This document shows positions 17,078 through 25,345 of a stretch of DNA of 64,000 bases, piece after piece. Source of the stretch: Paenibacillus pectinilyticus (GTDB lineage: Bacteria; Bacillota; Bacilli; Paenibacillales; NBRC-103111); assembly GCF_001700435.1 (NCBI RefSeq), contig NZ_LYPC01000028.1:557267-621266 (forward strand). Reading direction: 5' to 3'. The translations under genes were made by a program, and so were the position numbers. Every line of letters begins with the position of its first letter. Position 1 is the stretch's first letter. The notes beneath the pieces are model-generated. The model was not told the origin of the DNA, did not search any database, and saw only the letters and a program-made list of their open reading frames with translations.

Positions 17078-19006
17078 TTACGCCTCCATTAGCACCCACT
17101 GCTTATACAAGTTCTCTAGCTGTCCCTGTACACCCTCCCGCTTCTTCCATAACTCCGTGAGCTCGGCAGTTGCCAACTTATCGCTTTGAAGCTGCTGGTC
17201 CAAGTCAGCCAACAGCGCTTCCACGTTTGCGATCTCTTTCTCTAAAACGGCCTTCCCGGACGCAGTCGCTTTCGTTGTCTTGCCCCGCTTAGCTTCGGCA
17301 TTCGCGGGCTGTTTCACGTTCGTCTTATCCGTCGCAAGCCGGCGTACCTCCGCCTGCAAATCTTCCCGCGCGCGGAGCTCGCCGCTCTTCGCTTTATAAT
17401 CATCAAAATTACCCAAATACGTGGTAATTCTGCCCTGGTCAAGTTCCCATATTTTACGCGCCAGCCGATTGATAAAATACCGATCATGCGTCACCGCCAG
17501 CACCGTGCCGGGGAATTCCTCCAGCGCATCTTCCAGCGCCTCACGCGAAGCGATGTCCATATGATTCGTCGGCTCATCCAGAATAAGCAAGTTGGGCTTG
17601 CGCAGCACAAGCAAGGCTAAGCGTAATCGCGTCCATTCGCCGCCAGAGAGCGAACTCACTGCCTTGAACACATCCGCGCCATAAAATAAGTAAGCCGCAA
17701 GCCGTCCTCGTGCTTCGCCTTCTTCCATCTTGGCCTCCTCGCAGAAATACGCCAATACGGATTTCTTATCATCCGCTGGATAGGCCTGCTGCGCCAGATA
17801 ACCGATGTCGACGCGAGCACCGAGCTCGAGTTCGCCGCCGTCAGGCTGTACTTCGCCGAGCAGCATTTTGAGCAGGGTCGTCTTCCCCGAGCCGTTATGC
17901 CCGACGAGCATGACCTTCTCGCCGTATTCCAGCGAGGCACTCGCCTGCGTGAGCAGCGCTTTGTCACCGTAGCGCTTCGTGACATTCTCGAAGCGCAGCA
18001 CCCTCCGGCCGGAACGGTCCTCCGGCTTCAGATCAAAATCAGCCGCTTTCGGATCCAGCACGGGCCGTTTAAGCTTTTCCATTCGATCCAGCGCCTTCTG
18101 CATGGAAAACGCTCGGCGGAAGAACTTCTCATTCCCGCCAATACGCCCCCATTCGATCAACTGCTTGATCGTCTCTTTCATCTTTTTGATGGCCTTCTGC
18201 TGCTCCTGGTAATCGGCAAATTGCTGAAGTAAACGCACTTCCTTCTCTTTTACATAGCCTGTATAGGCAGAATGATACGTTGTGGACTCACCGTCTTCCA
18301 ACTCCACAATTTTCGTAACAACCAGATCCAGAAAATAACGATCATGCGAGACGATGATACAAGCGCCATCGTAATGCTTGAGATAATCCTCCAGCCACTC
18401 CACGCCAGCCAAATCTAGATGATTCGTCGGCTCATCCAGCAGGAGCAGGTCCGGTTTGCCTATAAGCTGGGAAGCTAAGGTAATCTTTGTCTTTTCTCCC
18501 CCGGACAAGGAGTTGAAGTTCCGCTCATAGAAGGTCTTCGGGATGCTCAGCCCATTCACCACCTGATCGATGCGTGCATCCAGCTCGTAGCCACCTTCTC
18601 GTTCAAATCGTTCTTGCAGTTGAGCGTACCGCTTCAGCAATTGCTCCAACTGCTTCTCGTCGTTCATCACCGAAGGGCCCGACATTTGCACTTCGAGATC
18701 CCGCATCGTATCGCGGCATGCAAGCAGCTCCTCAAAGCTCGCAGCCAGCACAGCATAGACCGTGAAGCTTTCCCAAGCAGTGGGGATTTGGGCCAAATAC
18801 CCGATCCCTGTATCTTTTCGCACCGTCAACAGCCCCTCATCGGGCTTCTCCATCTTGGCAATCAGACGCAGCAGCGTTGACTTGCCACTGCCGTTTCGCC
18901 CCACAAGACCGACTCGTTCGCCTTGATGCACTTCAAACGTAACGTCGTCCAGTACGAGCTGGGCGCCGTGGAATTTTTTTATATTTTGACCATTAATAAT
19001 TAACAT
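17078..19006 (-). CDS. ABC-F ribosome-associated ATPase (antibiotic-resistance type likely)
   Basis: ABC-F protein of 642 aa with two ATPase domains and no membrane helices. Walker A motifs lie near 36-43 and 369-376, LSGGE signatures at 167-171 and 453-457, and DEPTNHLD and DEPTNHMD Walker B regions at about 191 and 478. The inter-domain linker (about 245-315, rich in KKMKETIKQL and NEKFFRR) is the part that reaches the P-site tRNA. A charged coiled coil ends the protein. ABC-F proteins displace ribosome-targeting antibiotics or rescue stalled ribosomes. The leader ORF and attenuator upstream favour a drug-inducible resistance role; that is inference. Confidence 0.93.
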   Translation of the reverse strand: MLIINGQNIKKFHGAQLVLDDVTFEVHQGERVGLVGRNGSGKSTLLRLIAKMEKPDEGLLTVRKDTGIGYLAQIPTAWESFTVYAVLAASFEELLACRDTMRDLEVQMSGPSVMNDEKQLEQLLKRYAQLQERFEREGGYELDARIDQVVNGLSIPKTFYERNFNSLSGGEKTKITLASQLIGKPDLLLLDEPTNHLDLAGVEWLEDYLKHYDGACIIVSHDRYFLDLVVTKIVELEDGESTTYHSAYTGYVKEKEVRLLQQFADYQEQQKAIKKMKETIKQLIEWGRIGGNEKFFRRAFSMQKALDRMEKLKRPVLDPKAADFDLKPEDRSGRRVLRFENVTKRYGDKALLTQASASLEYGEKVMLVGHNGSGKTTLLKMLLGEVQPDGGELELGARVDIGYLAQQAYPADDKKSVLAYFCEEAKMEEGEARGRLAAYLFYGADVFKAVSSLSGGEWTRLRLALLVLRKPNLLILDEPTNHMDIASREALEDALEEFPGTVLAVTHDRYFINRLARKIWELDQGRITTYLGNFDDYKAKSGELRAREDLQAEVRRLATDKTNVKQPANAEAKRGKTTKATASGKAVLEKEIANVEALLADLDQQLQSDKLATAELTELWKKREGVQGQLENLYKQWVLMEA

Positions 19007-19062
19007 AGTAAAGGATCCTCCTTGGATATGAAGACCCTGGCCTCAAGCATCTGGGTATACCA

Positions 19063-19091
19063 AAAAGGCCGCAGGAAAAATTCCTACGACC
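19063..19091 (-). terminator. Attenuator hairpin in the ABC-F leader
   Basis: On the minus-strand RNA, GGUCGUAGGAA (19091-19081) pairs over 11 bp with UUCCUGCGGCC (19077-19067), using two G-U wobbles and a 3-nt loop, and runs into five U. It sits between the leader ORF stop and the ABC-F ribosome site. A competing stem is possible: CUACG in the 19106-19110 region, just after the leader stop, can pair with CGUAG of the 5' arm (19084-19088). That is antiterminator geometry. Confidence 0.8.
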
Positions 19092-19114
19092 TTCCGGATG
19101 ATTTCCGTAGAGGG

Positions 19115-19258
19115 TTAAGGTAGGCGTCTTTTCGTGAGTTGTACAAACGTATGCGCATAAATGGACAGACCTCTCGCGTCTTTGATTTCTGCATGAACGA
19201 TGCCAGCCATCGCGATGGGTAACTGGCTCACACGGTTGTTTACGAACTCTCGATTCAT
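19115..19258 (-). CDS. 47-residue leader ORF upstream of the ABC-F gene
   Basis: Small ORF too short for usual gene calling. The peptide begins MNREFVNNRVSQLPIAMAG and ends FVQLTKRRLP. It has a perfect AAGGAGGTGA ribosome site (19266-19275) 7 nt before the ATG, which argues strongly for translation. Its stop is 24 nt before the attenuator stem and directly before the candidate antiterminator strand. Leader ORFs of this kind sense ribosome-stalling antibiotics upstream of resistance ABC-F genes. A stalling motif cannot be proved by eye. Alternatively it could be a small functional protein. Confidence 0.75.
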   Translation of the reverse strand: MNREFVNNRVSQLPIAMAGIVHAEIKDARGLSIYAHTFVQLTKRRLP

Positions 19259-19291
19259 CCTACCTTCACCTCCTTCAATTTGCACTCTGCT

Positions 19292-19317
19292 AAAATAGTA
19301 TCATAACCAGCGGTCAA
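19292..19317 (-). promoter_or_regulatory. Weak candidate promoter of the ABC-F leader
   Basis: TTGACC (19312-19317, minus) is a good -35, but the nearest AT-rich -10 (TATTTT, 19292-19297) is only 14 nt away and a 17-nt spacing gives TTTAGC. The start of the leader transcript is therefore uncertain. Confidence 0.3.
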
Positions 19318-19343
19318 TTCGCAATGTGAATATGTCCCGCTCC

Positions 19344-20105
19344 CTAAATGAAACCCCAAATCTGCTTGCCCACCAGCAGCACACACACCGTGATAAAAAG
19401 CGGCCGCACATACGCCGATCCCTTACGAATTGCCATACGAGAGCCGAGGAAAGCACCGCATACCATGGCGATCCCCATCGGGAGCCCGATCCAGTAATCG
19501 ATGGAGCCTAGTGCCATGAACGTGATTAAACTTGCAATGTTGCTGCCAAAATTGAGTATCTTCGAGTTGCCAGCCGCTTTGACGAAGTCGAAGCCAACCA
19601 TGAGGAAAACGAAAATTAGAAATGAGCCTGTCCCTGGTCCGAAGAACCCGTCATAGAAACCCAGAACGAACGCTGCACAGCCCATCAGGAAAGCAGTCCT
19701 CGCCGAGTACTTACTGAAGGTCGAGATATCTCCCCAATTTTTGCGGAATATCGTATAAATCGTAATCATAACAAGCATCACCACGACTAGTGGTTTTAGA
19801 AAATCGGAAGGAATTTGGCGCAGCACGAATACCCCGCATACGGCTCCTGCCAAGGAAAGCACGAACAGTCCACGGACAGCTTTGAGATCCACATTCCCCG
19901 TTCGCATGAAGGAAATTGTGCTTGTCAGCGATGACATGGTCCCCGCTAATTTATTCGTACCTAAAGCAAGCGCAGGTGGTAATCCTGTAGCAAGTAGCAC
20001 CGGCACCGAAATGAGTCCGCCTCCACCTACGACCGAATCCACATACGCAGCAAGAAATCCACCGACGATAACGAAGATCATCATTTCCCAACTCAAGTGC
20101 AACAT
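19344..20105 (-). CDS. TauE/SafE-family (YfcA-like) membrane exporter
   Basis: Membrane permease with about eight helices and the duplicated TauE/SafE pattern: GGFLAAYVDSVVGGGGLISVP in the first half and a GFYDGFFGPGTGSFLIF repeat in the second. Family members move sulfite, sulfonates or other organic anions across the cytoplasmic membrane. The long frame starts at 20186; I prefer the ATG at 20105 (253 aa) since a GAGGAG lies 12 nt upstream and the protein then begins close to the first helix. It stands alone. Confidence 0.88.
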   Translation of the reverse strand: MLHLSWEMMIFVIVGGFLAAYVDSVVGGGGLISVPVLLATGLPPALALGTNKLAGTMSSLTSTISFMRTGNVDLKAVRGLFVLSLAGAVCGVFVLRQIPSDFLKPLVVVMLVMITIYTIFRKNWGDISTFSKYSARTAFLMGCAAFVLGFYDGFFGPGTGSFLIFVFLMVGFDFVKAAGNSKILNFGSNIASLITFMALGSIDYWIGLPMGIAMVCGAFLGSRMAIRKGSAYVRPLFITVCVLLVGKQIWGFI

Positions 20106-20231
20106 GATGTAAATTAACTCCTCTTGTGTGTGAATAAGTATGGTTTGTCCATCACCTATTTTCGCACGATGCAGCGGCACAAGCAAGAATTTACCCGTGG
20201 TAAAATAAGAAAAGTTTAATTCAATCCTACA

Positions 20232-20636
20232 CTAACCCACCACAGGTTCAGCCGTAATCATCCAGGTTACACCATATTGATCGACTAGCTCCCCGAAGAA
20301 CATCCCAAAAGGTTGCTGGGCTATCGGATATTTCACATGACCGCCTACAGCAAGCTTCGCGAATGCTTCAGTAGCTTCATCTTCCGTGTTGTACGCAATA
20401 CTTAATGAGAGGCCAGGACCTCGCGTAAACGGTTCAAATGAATCCGACATGAAGATGGCATTACCACCAGCAACCACCATGCTTAAATGCATAACTTTGT
20501 CCTTATACTGATGTTGTGCCCCCATTAGCTGTTCATGCGTCATGACGGACAAGATCTCACCGCCGAGCGCTTCCACATAAAACGCAGCCTGAGATCGCGC
20601 ATCCTCCGTTGAAAGATAAGGTGTCAATTTTCCCAT
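20232..20636 (-). CDS. VOC / PhnB-like glyoxalase-fold protein
   Basis: 134 aa, one VOC-fold domain made of two beta-alpha-beta-beta-beta modules. The opening LTPYLSTEDARSQAAFYVEALGGE and closing QPFGMFFGELVDQYGVTWMI match the PhnB-like group, which generally lacks a proven enzymatic activity. Single gene; role unknown. Confidence 0.87.
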   Translation of the reverse strand: MGKLTPYLSTEDARSQAAFYVEALGGEILSVMTHEQLMGAQHQYKDKVMHLSMVVAGGNAIFMSDSFEPFTRGPGLSLSIAYNTEDEATEAFAKLAVGGHVKYPIAQQPFGMFFGELVDQYGVTWMITAEPVVG

Positions 20637-20961
20637 CTGAAATCATCCTTTCCATTCCTTATTGGTATGTACATTTATTCATTTCATTTTATCATAATTA
20701 TCTCAGATTGCTTGTACTTAAGGGCGGTTAACAAAAAAGAAGCCAGATCATGAATTGATCACAGCTTCTTCGTTCTTGCGTTTTTCTGAAAGGAGAAATT
20801 CATTCTATTGCAGGCAATACTTCATCAATTTTAATTCCAATATGGATACATTTTTAATTCGAACATTATCCGGTAAATAGTTTGTTTCTCATATGGTTAC
20901 GCAATACATACTATTATGACCCGATACACATAGTTATATACATTCGTTTAAACATAAGAAT
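20637..20961. other. Intergenic region with one terminator
   Basis: Besides the hairpin at 20733-20770 the stretch is AT-rich with no open frame or recognisable RNA motif. Confidence 0.5.
20733..20770. terminator. Terminator downstream of the aldo/keto reductase
   Basis: GAAGC/GCTTC (20739-20743, 20764-20768) and inner GATCA/TGATC stems are preceded by six A on the plus strand, so a T run follows on the minus strand. It is about 195 nt past the reductase stop. Confidence 0.7.
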
Positions 20962-21942
20962 TTAAAGCGCACCCACTACCCGATGTGGAACATAAAGCTC
21001 CTCTAGGTATGCTATTTCTTCAGTCGTTAACGTAACCGAAAGAGCATCTACCGATTCTTCCAGCTGAGAGATGTTGGTAACGCCGATAATCGGTGATGTG
21101 ACAGGTTCTTTCTGCAACAGCCACGCAAGTGCGATCTGCGCACGAGAAACGGAGCGTTGCTCTGCGATTGCTGCAAGTCGATCTACAATCAAGCGATCCA
21201 TGGGTGCAGATGCATCATATTTCGATTTCTGAGCTTGATCCGTTTCAGAACGATGGGTCGTTTCTGACCAATCACGCGCTAATCTTCCTGATGCCAGCGG
21301 ACTGTAGGGAATGACGCCGATTTTCTGATCTTTACAAAGCGGCATCATCTCCCGCTCCTCTTCACGGTAAATGAGGTTTAAATGATTCTGCATCGCTACG
21401 AACCGGGTCCATCCATTTTTCTCAGCTGTATATAAGGCCTTTTGGAACTGCCATGCGTACATCGCCGAAGCGCCAATGTATCTTGCTTTCCCAGCCTTCA
21501 CGACATCATGCAAAGCTTCCATCGTTTCTTCGATAGGCGTATTGTAATCCCAGCGATGGATTTGATACAGGTCTACATAATCCGTTCCCAGTCTCGTAAG
21601 ACTCTTATCAATTTCGCTCATGATGGCTTTCCGGGAAAGGCCAGCACCATTAGGTCCATGATGCATACGGAAATGAACTTTGGTCGCGAGGACAATCTCA
21701 TCTCGATTCGCATACGCCTTCAGAGCTCGTCCAACTATTTCCTCGCTTGTTCCATCTGAATAAATATTCGCCGTATCAAAAAAATTGATACCAAGATCCA
21801 GCGCTTTTTTTATAATAGGTCGCGAATTCTCTTCATTAAGCACCCAAGGATGCGTCCACCGCTCAGCTACACCAAAGCTCATACACCCCAGACAAATCCG
21901 CGATACATCCAAGCCTGTATTCCCAAGTTTCACATAGTCCAT
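20962..21942 (-). CDS. Aldo/keto reductase (YajO-like)
   Basis: NADPH-dependent oxidoreductase, TIM barrel, 326 aa. The catalytic tetrad is visible as Asp56, Tyr61, Lys88 and His129. Opening MDYVKLGNTGLDVSRICLGCMSFG and the GVIPYSPLASGRLARDW cofactor segment are typical of the group that includes E. coli YajO. It reduces aldehydes or ketones; the physiological substrate is not evident. Single gene with its own terminator. Confidence 0.92.
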   Translation of the reverse strand: MDYVKLGNTGLDVSRICLGCMSFGVAERWTHPWVLNEENSRPIIKKALDLGINFFDTANIYSDGTSEEIVGRALKAYANRDEIVLATKVHFRMHHGPNGAGLSRKAIMSEIDKSLTRLGTDYVDLYQIHRWDYNTPIEETMEALHDVVKAGKARYIGASAMYAWQFQKALYTAEKNGWTRFVAMQNHLNLIYREEEREMMPLCKDQKIGVIPYSPLASGRLARDWSETTHRSETDQAQKSKYDASAPMDRLIVDRLAAIAEQRSVSRAQIALAWLLQKEPVTSPIIGVTNISQLEESVDALSVTLTTEEIAYLEELYVPHRVVGAL

Positions 21943-22041
21943 TTGATTGTTCCTCGCTTTCCACTTTTCGTTTCTTATGTATCATACTCTCTCGAGTTAA
22001 CTCCAAGTCAACTAGGGATGATGGCGGACTGCCCAATTGCC

Positions 22042-23112
22042 TCACTTACTCATCTTTTGGATCAGCATATTCGCTTGATCGATGGTTTGTTTGACGATTG
22101 CAGCGGCAGCGTGGTCGTTGGCTAGCCGCAGACCTTGACCTGCCCAGAGGGACATGTACTCGGGATTATTTGCTTTGGCGGAAGCCTGACGGATGTCTTT
22201 CGTCATTGTATGTTGGATCGGGTAGGCAGGAATCGTTCCGGGATACTGCTGCATGTCCTTCATAAATGTTGTTCGAATGCCTCGCGCTGGTTTGCCCGAG
22301 TATGCGATTGTGATTGCAGTGGAATCCTCATGAGCTGAAAGGATCTTCTGCTTATAGGTGGTATGCGCGCCACTTTCGGGGCTCGCCAGAAACGCAGTAC
22401 CCATTTGTACTGCGGCAGCTCCTAACGCGAGGCTTGCTACGAGCCCCCGTCCATCCATAATGCCTCCCGATGCGATCACAGGTATCGATACACGATCCAC
22501 CATTTGAGGAACAAGAGCCATGGTGCCGATCAGCGCGTCAGACCCGTTATTCAAGAATGTACCGCGGTGCCCTCCCGCTTCACTTCCCTGAGCCACTATA
22601 GCATCTAAGCCTGATGCCTCCACTTGTATAGCTTCCTCAACGGTTGTTGCTGTTCCTATTACGACTATGCCACGTTGTTTCATGGCTTGGATCATGTCTT
22701 GCGGCGGTATGCCAAATGTGAAACTACATACGGCGATTTTCTCTTCCAGGATGACTTGCATTTGCTCCTCAAACGATTCTGAGTACTTGAGGATCGATGG
22801 ATTTGGAGTAAGGCCAAGTTTGTAACGATATGTATCAAGGTAACTTGCCATTTGAGCGATTGCTTCTTCCGACTCTACGGGCTGCTCACCTACAAATAAG
22901 TTAACGCCAAACGGCTGGTCCGTCCGTTGTTTGATTTCATGTATCGTGCTGCGGAGTTGATCTGGCGTTAAGTAACCAGCGCCTACGTTACCTAGCCCAC
23001 CCGCATTTGAAACAGCTGCTACTAAGTCAGGAGTCGTCGGCCCACCCGCCATTGGCGCTTGGAAGATCGGGTATCGAATTTTGAGAGTGCGTGTTAATTC
23101 GGTCTCAAACAT
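22042..23112 (-). CDS. Nitronate monooxygenase (2-nitropropane dioxygenase family)
   Basis: FMN-dependent TIM-barrel enzyme, 356 aa, oxidising alkyl nitronates. The N-terminus RYPIFQAPMAGGPTTPDLVAAVSNAGGLGNVGAGY and the central IVAQGSEAGGHRG flavin/phosphate-binding loop are diagnostic. AAGGAGG precedes the ATG. The family also includes FabK-like enoyl reductases, but the AGGHRG loop and absence of fab neighbours favour nitronate oxidation. Divergent from the SpoVB-like gene. Confidence 0.9.
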   Translation of the reverse strand: MFETELTRTLKIRYPIFQAPMAGGPTTPDLVAAVSNAGGLGNVGAGYLTPDQLRSTIHEIKQRTDQPFGVNLFVGEQPVESEEAIAQMASYLDTYRYKLGLTPNPSILKYSESFEEQMQVILEEKIAVCSFTFGIPPQDMIQAMKQRGIVVIGTATTVEEAIQVEASGLDAIVAQGSEAGGHRGTFLNNGSDALIGTMALVPQMVDRVSIPVIASGGIMDGRGLVASLALGAAAVQMGTAFLASPESGAHTTYKQKILSAHEDSTAITIAYSGKPARGIRTTFMKDMQQYPGTIPAYPIQHTMTKDIRQASAKANNPEYMSLWAGQGLRLANDHAAAAIVKQTIDQANMLIQKMSK

Positions 23113-23267
23113 GTTTAGAATCCTCCTTGTATGGATGCTTTCATTTTAACTGATCTTCACGGCTATATACCAACTCATGTCCAAAATGACTTCGACATAG
23201 GTTTGTTCGCATGCTTTTCCAACTTTTGAATACATTTAAGTATTCGATAAACGGGAGGATACAAGTC

Positions 23268-24818
23268 ATGTCACAACACGGACAATCGTTCATGAGAGGT
23301 ACGCTGGTCTTGTCCGTCGCTGCTTTCATCAACCGTATACTCGGTTTCATCAGCGGCATGTATATCGCTCGCGTACTGGGCGCAGAGGGGATTGGCATCT
23401 TGATGATGGCTCATCCGCTCGTTCCGCTCGTCATTACGATTACAGAACTTGGATTGCCGGTCGCCATTTCAAAATTGGTTGCAGAGGCCCACGCTCGCGG
23501 CGAACGGATTAAGGTGAGACGTATCCTGCATGTTTCGATCGCTGTTACAGGCTTCCTAAGCGTAGCGCTCACCACCATCTCGTTACTAGGATCTGAGTGG
23601 ATCGCATCCATTTTGCTAAGCGATCAACGCGCTTATTACGCGATGCTGGCAATTACGCCGATCGCACCGATTGTCGCTGTATCCGCCGTACTGAAGGGAT
23701 ACTTCCGCGGCATGCAGCAGATGAAGACCATTGCTGCCTCCGATGTGCTGGAGCATACCGTGCAAATTGCTTGTGTACTTGCGCTAGTCCACCTTTTGCT
23801 GCCTTACGGTGTTGCTTATGCGGCTGCTGGCGCCATGGCTGCCTCTGTTGTCAGCGAAGCGATCAGCCTTCTATTCCTGGTGACCAGTTACAAGTTATAC
23901 GGTGAATCAAAAATGCCAGGCGAGACTTGGGCAAGCCATCTGAAACAAGGAAGAAGCACACTCGGCGAATTGCTGCAGATTGGGCTGCCGACAACCGGGC
24001 ACGGTGTCATTCATTCGTTATACAGCACCTTCCAACCACTTCTGATTACAACCAGCCTAGCGCTGGCCGGCATCGGTACGGCGTTAGCTACCAAACAATT
24101 CGGGATGCTGGCGGGTTATACGTTTCCGCTGTTGTTTATGCCAAGCTTTATCACGCAGTCTTTGTCCACTGCTCTCATTCCTGCGATTGGCGAGGCGGCG
24201 GCGAATAAGAATAGTCTGCTCATACATGAACGGATGAATCAAGCCATGATCCTAGGACTCCTGATCGGCGCACCAGCAACCATTATTCTGTACGAGTGGG
24301 CAACTCCGCTAATGACGCTTATCTATAAGGCACCAGACGCAGGATTGCTGTTGAAAATACTAGCCCCAATGTTCTTCCTGCATTATTTCGAAGCTCCACT
24401 TCATGCCATACTGATCGGGCTTGGCCGTGCGAAAGCCACGCTGTGGAATTACATCATAGCCACCGTATTCAAGGTGGTGGCGATATTCGTGTTCGGCAGT
24501 CAATTTGGCATTATTGGCGTTGCGTTCGGCATCGGTATCGGCATTGTGATACAAACACTGCTGAATTTCTCTTCCATCTCAAGCTCGATCGGATTTTATT
24601 TGCATATTCGTCCCTATCTCAAAGTTGGGATCTGTACCATGCTGATGGTGATAGGTGGGCACTGGACCTATATCTATCTGGTCAGCCTCGATAAGCCGCA
24701 GGTATCGTGCGTAATCATATCAATCGTCTGTTCTTTGCTTCTCTATTTCATTTCACTCTTATTAACGGGGACGTTGAATTGGAAACGTACACGCCACCGA
24801 TTTTCGATTCCATGGTAG
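23268..24818 (+). CDS. spoVB: SpoVB-like MATE/MOP lipid-linked polysaccharide flippase
   Basis: Membrane protein with about 14 helices in the MOP (MurJ/RfbX-like) superfamily, 516 aa, close to the length I recall for B. subtilis SpoVB (518). The N-terminus SFMRGTLVLSVAAFINRILGFISGMYIARVLGAEGIGI is characteristic. SpoVB supports spore cortex synthesis, probably by moving lipid-linked precursors. The frame opens at 23211, but GGGAGG is 9 nt before the ATG at 23268. The name rests on similarity; paralogues such as YkvU exist. Confidence 0.85.
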   Translation: MSQHGQSFMRGTLVLSVAAFINRILGFISGMYIARVLGAEGIGILMMAHPLVPLVITITELGLPVAISKLVAEAHARGERIKVRRILHVSIAVTGFLSVALTTISLLGSEWIASILLSDQRAYYAMLAITPIAPIVAVSAVLKGYFRGMQQMKTIAASDVLEHTVQIACVLALVHLLLPYGVAYAAAGAMAASVVSEAISLLFLVTSYKLYGESKMPGETWASHLKQGRSTLGELLQIGLPTTGHGVIHSLYSTFQPLLITTSLALAGIGTALATKQFGMLAGYTFPLLFMPSFITQSLSTALIPAIGEAAANKNSLLIHERMNQAMILGLLIGAPATIILYEWATPLMTLIYKAPDAGLLLKILAPMFFLHYFEAPLHAILIGLGRAKATLWNYIIATVFKVVAIFVFGSQFGIIGVAFGIGIGIVIQTLLNFSSISSSIGFYLHIRPYLKVGICTMLMVIGGHWTYIYLVSLDKPQVSCVIISIVCSLLLYFISLLLTGTLNWKRTRHRFSIPW

Positions 24819-24829
24819 GTATGATTGAG

Positions 24830-24857
24830 AAAAAGCAGCCATGGTTGGCTGCTTTTT
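24830..24857 (+). terminator. Terminator of the SpoVB-like gene
   Basis: AAAAAGCAGCC (24830-24840) and GGCTGCTTTTT (24847-24857) form a perfect 11-bp stem around a 6-nt loop, ending in a T run. Confidence 0.9.
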
Positions 24858-24946
24858 CTCTGCTGGCTTATAGCGCAATGAGCCTTTCCAAGTTAGATAT
24901 CGTAAGGAATAACACCTATTTTTTCAAACAAAGTATTTTATTCGAA

Positions 24947-24983
24947 ATAGTACCTTGACAGTCATAGTACTGTATCGTATTAT
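24947..24983 (+). promoter_or_regulatory. Promoter and candidate operator of the PadR operon
   Basis: TTGACA (24955-24960) and TATTAT (24978-24983) have 17-nt spacing, 20 nt before the padR start. ATAGTAC occurs at 24947-24953 and 24964-24970, flanking the -35, a plausible PadR site for self-repression. Confidence 0.75.
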
Positions 24984-25002
24984 AAAGGTGCGAGGTGATG
25001 AT

Positions 25003-25332
25003 ATGAGCGAAAACAAAATTACATCCGACCTACTGCGCGGACATACCGATACGATGATACTACGGCTCTTGTCTGAAGCTGACCGCTATGGGTACGAGAT
25101 AGTCAAATTGATTGCCGAGCGCTCTGGCGGCGAATATGAATTAAAGGAAGCCACGATGTACTCCAGCGTCCGGCGGCTTGAGACAGACGGCGATATCGAG
25201 TGGTATTGGGGCGATGAATCTCAAGGCGGACGTCGGAAATATTTTAGGATTACTGAAAAAGGCAAAGGTGCCTACGAACGCAACAAAAGCAATTGGGAGT
25301 ACTCCAAGCGCGTACTAGAAAATTTATTATAA
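25003..25332 (+). CDS. PadR-family transcriptional regulator
   Basis: Winged-helix repressor, 109 aa, of the short PadR-s2 type: DTMILRLLSEADRYGYEIVKLI, ELKEATMYSSVRRLETDGDIEWYWGDESQGGRRKYFRITEKG. GAGGTG precedes the ATG at 25003; the longer frame begins inside the promoter and is rejected. It is first in an operon with a pentapeptide-repeat protein and an ABC exporter, which it most likely represses until a drug or lipid signal binds. Confidence 0.92.
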   Translation: MSENKITSDLLRGHTDTMILRLLSEADRYGYEIVKLIAERSGGEYELKEATMYSSVRRLETDGDIEWYWGDESQGGRRKYFRITEKGKGAYERNKSNWEYSKRVLENLL

Positions 25333-25345
25333 GGGAGAGATTGAT

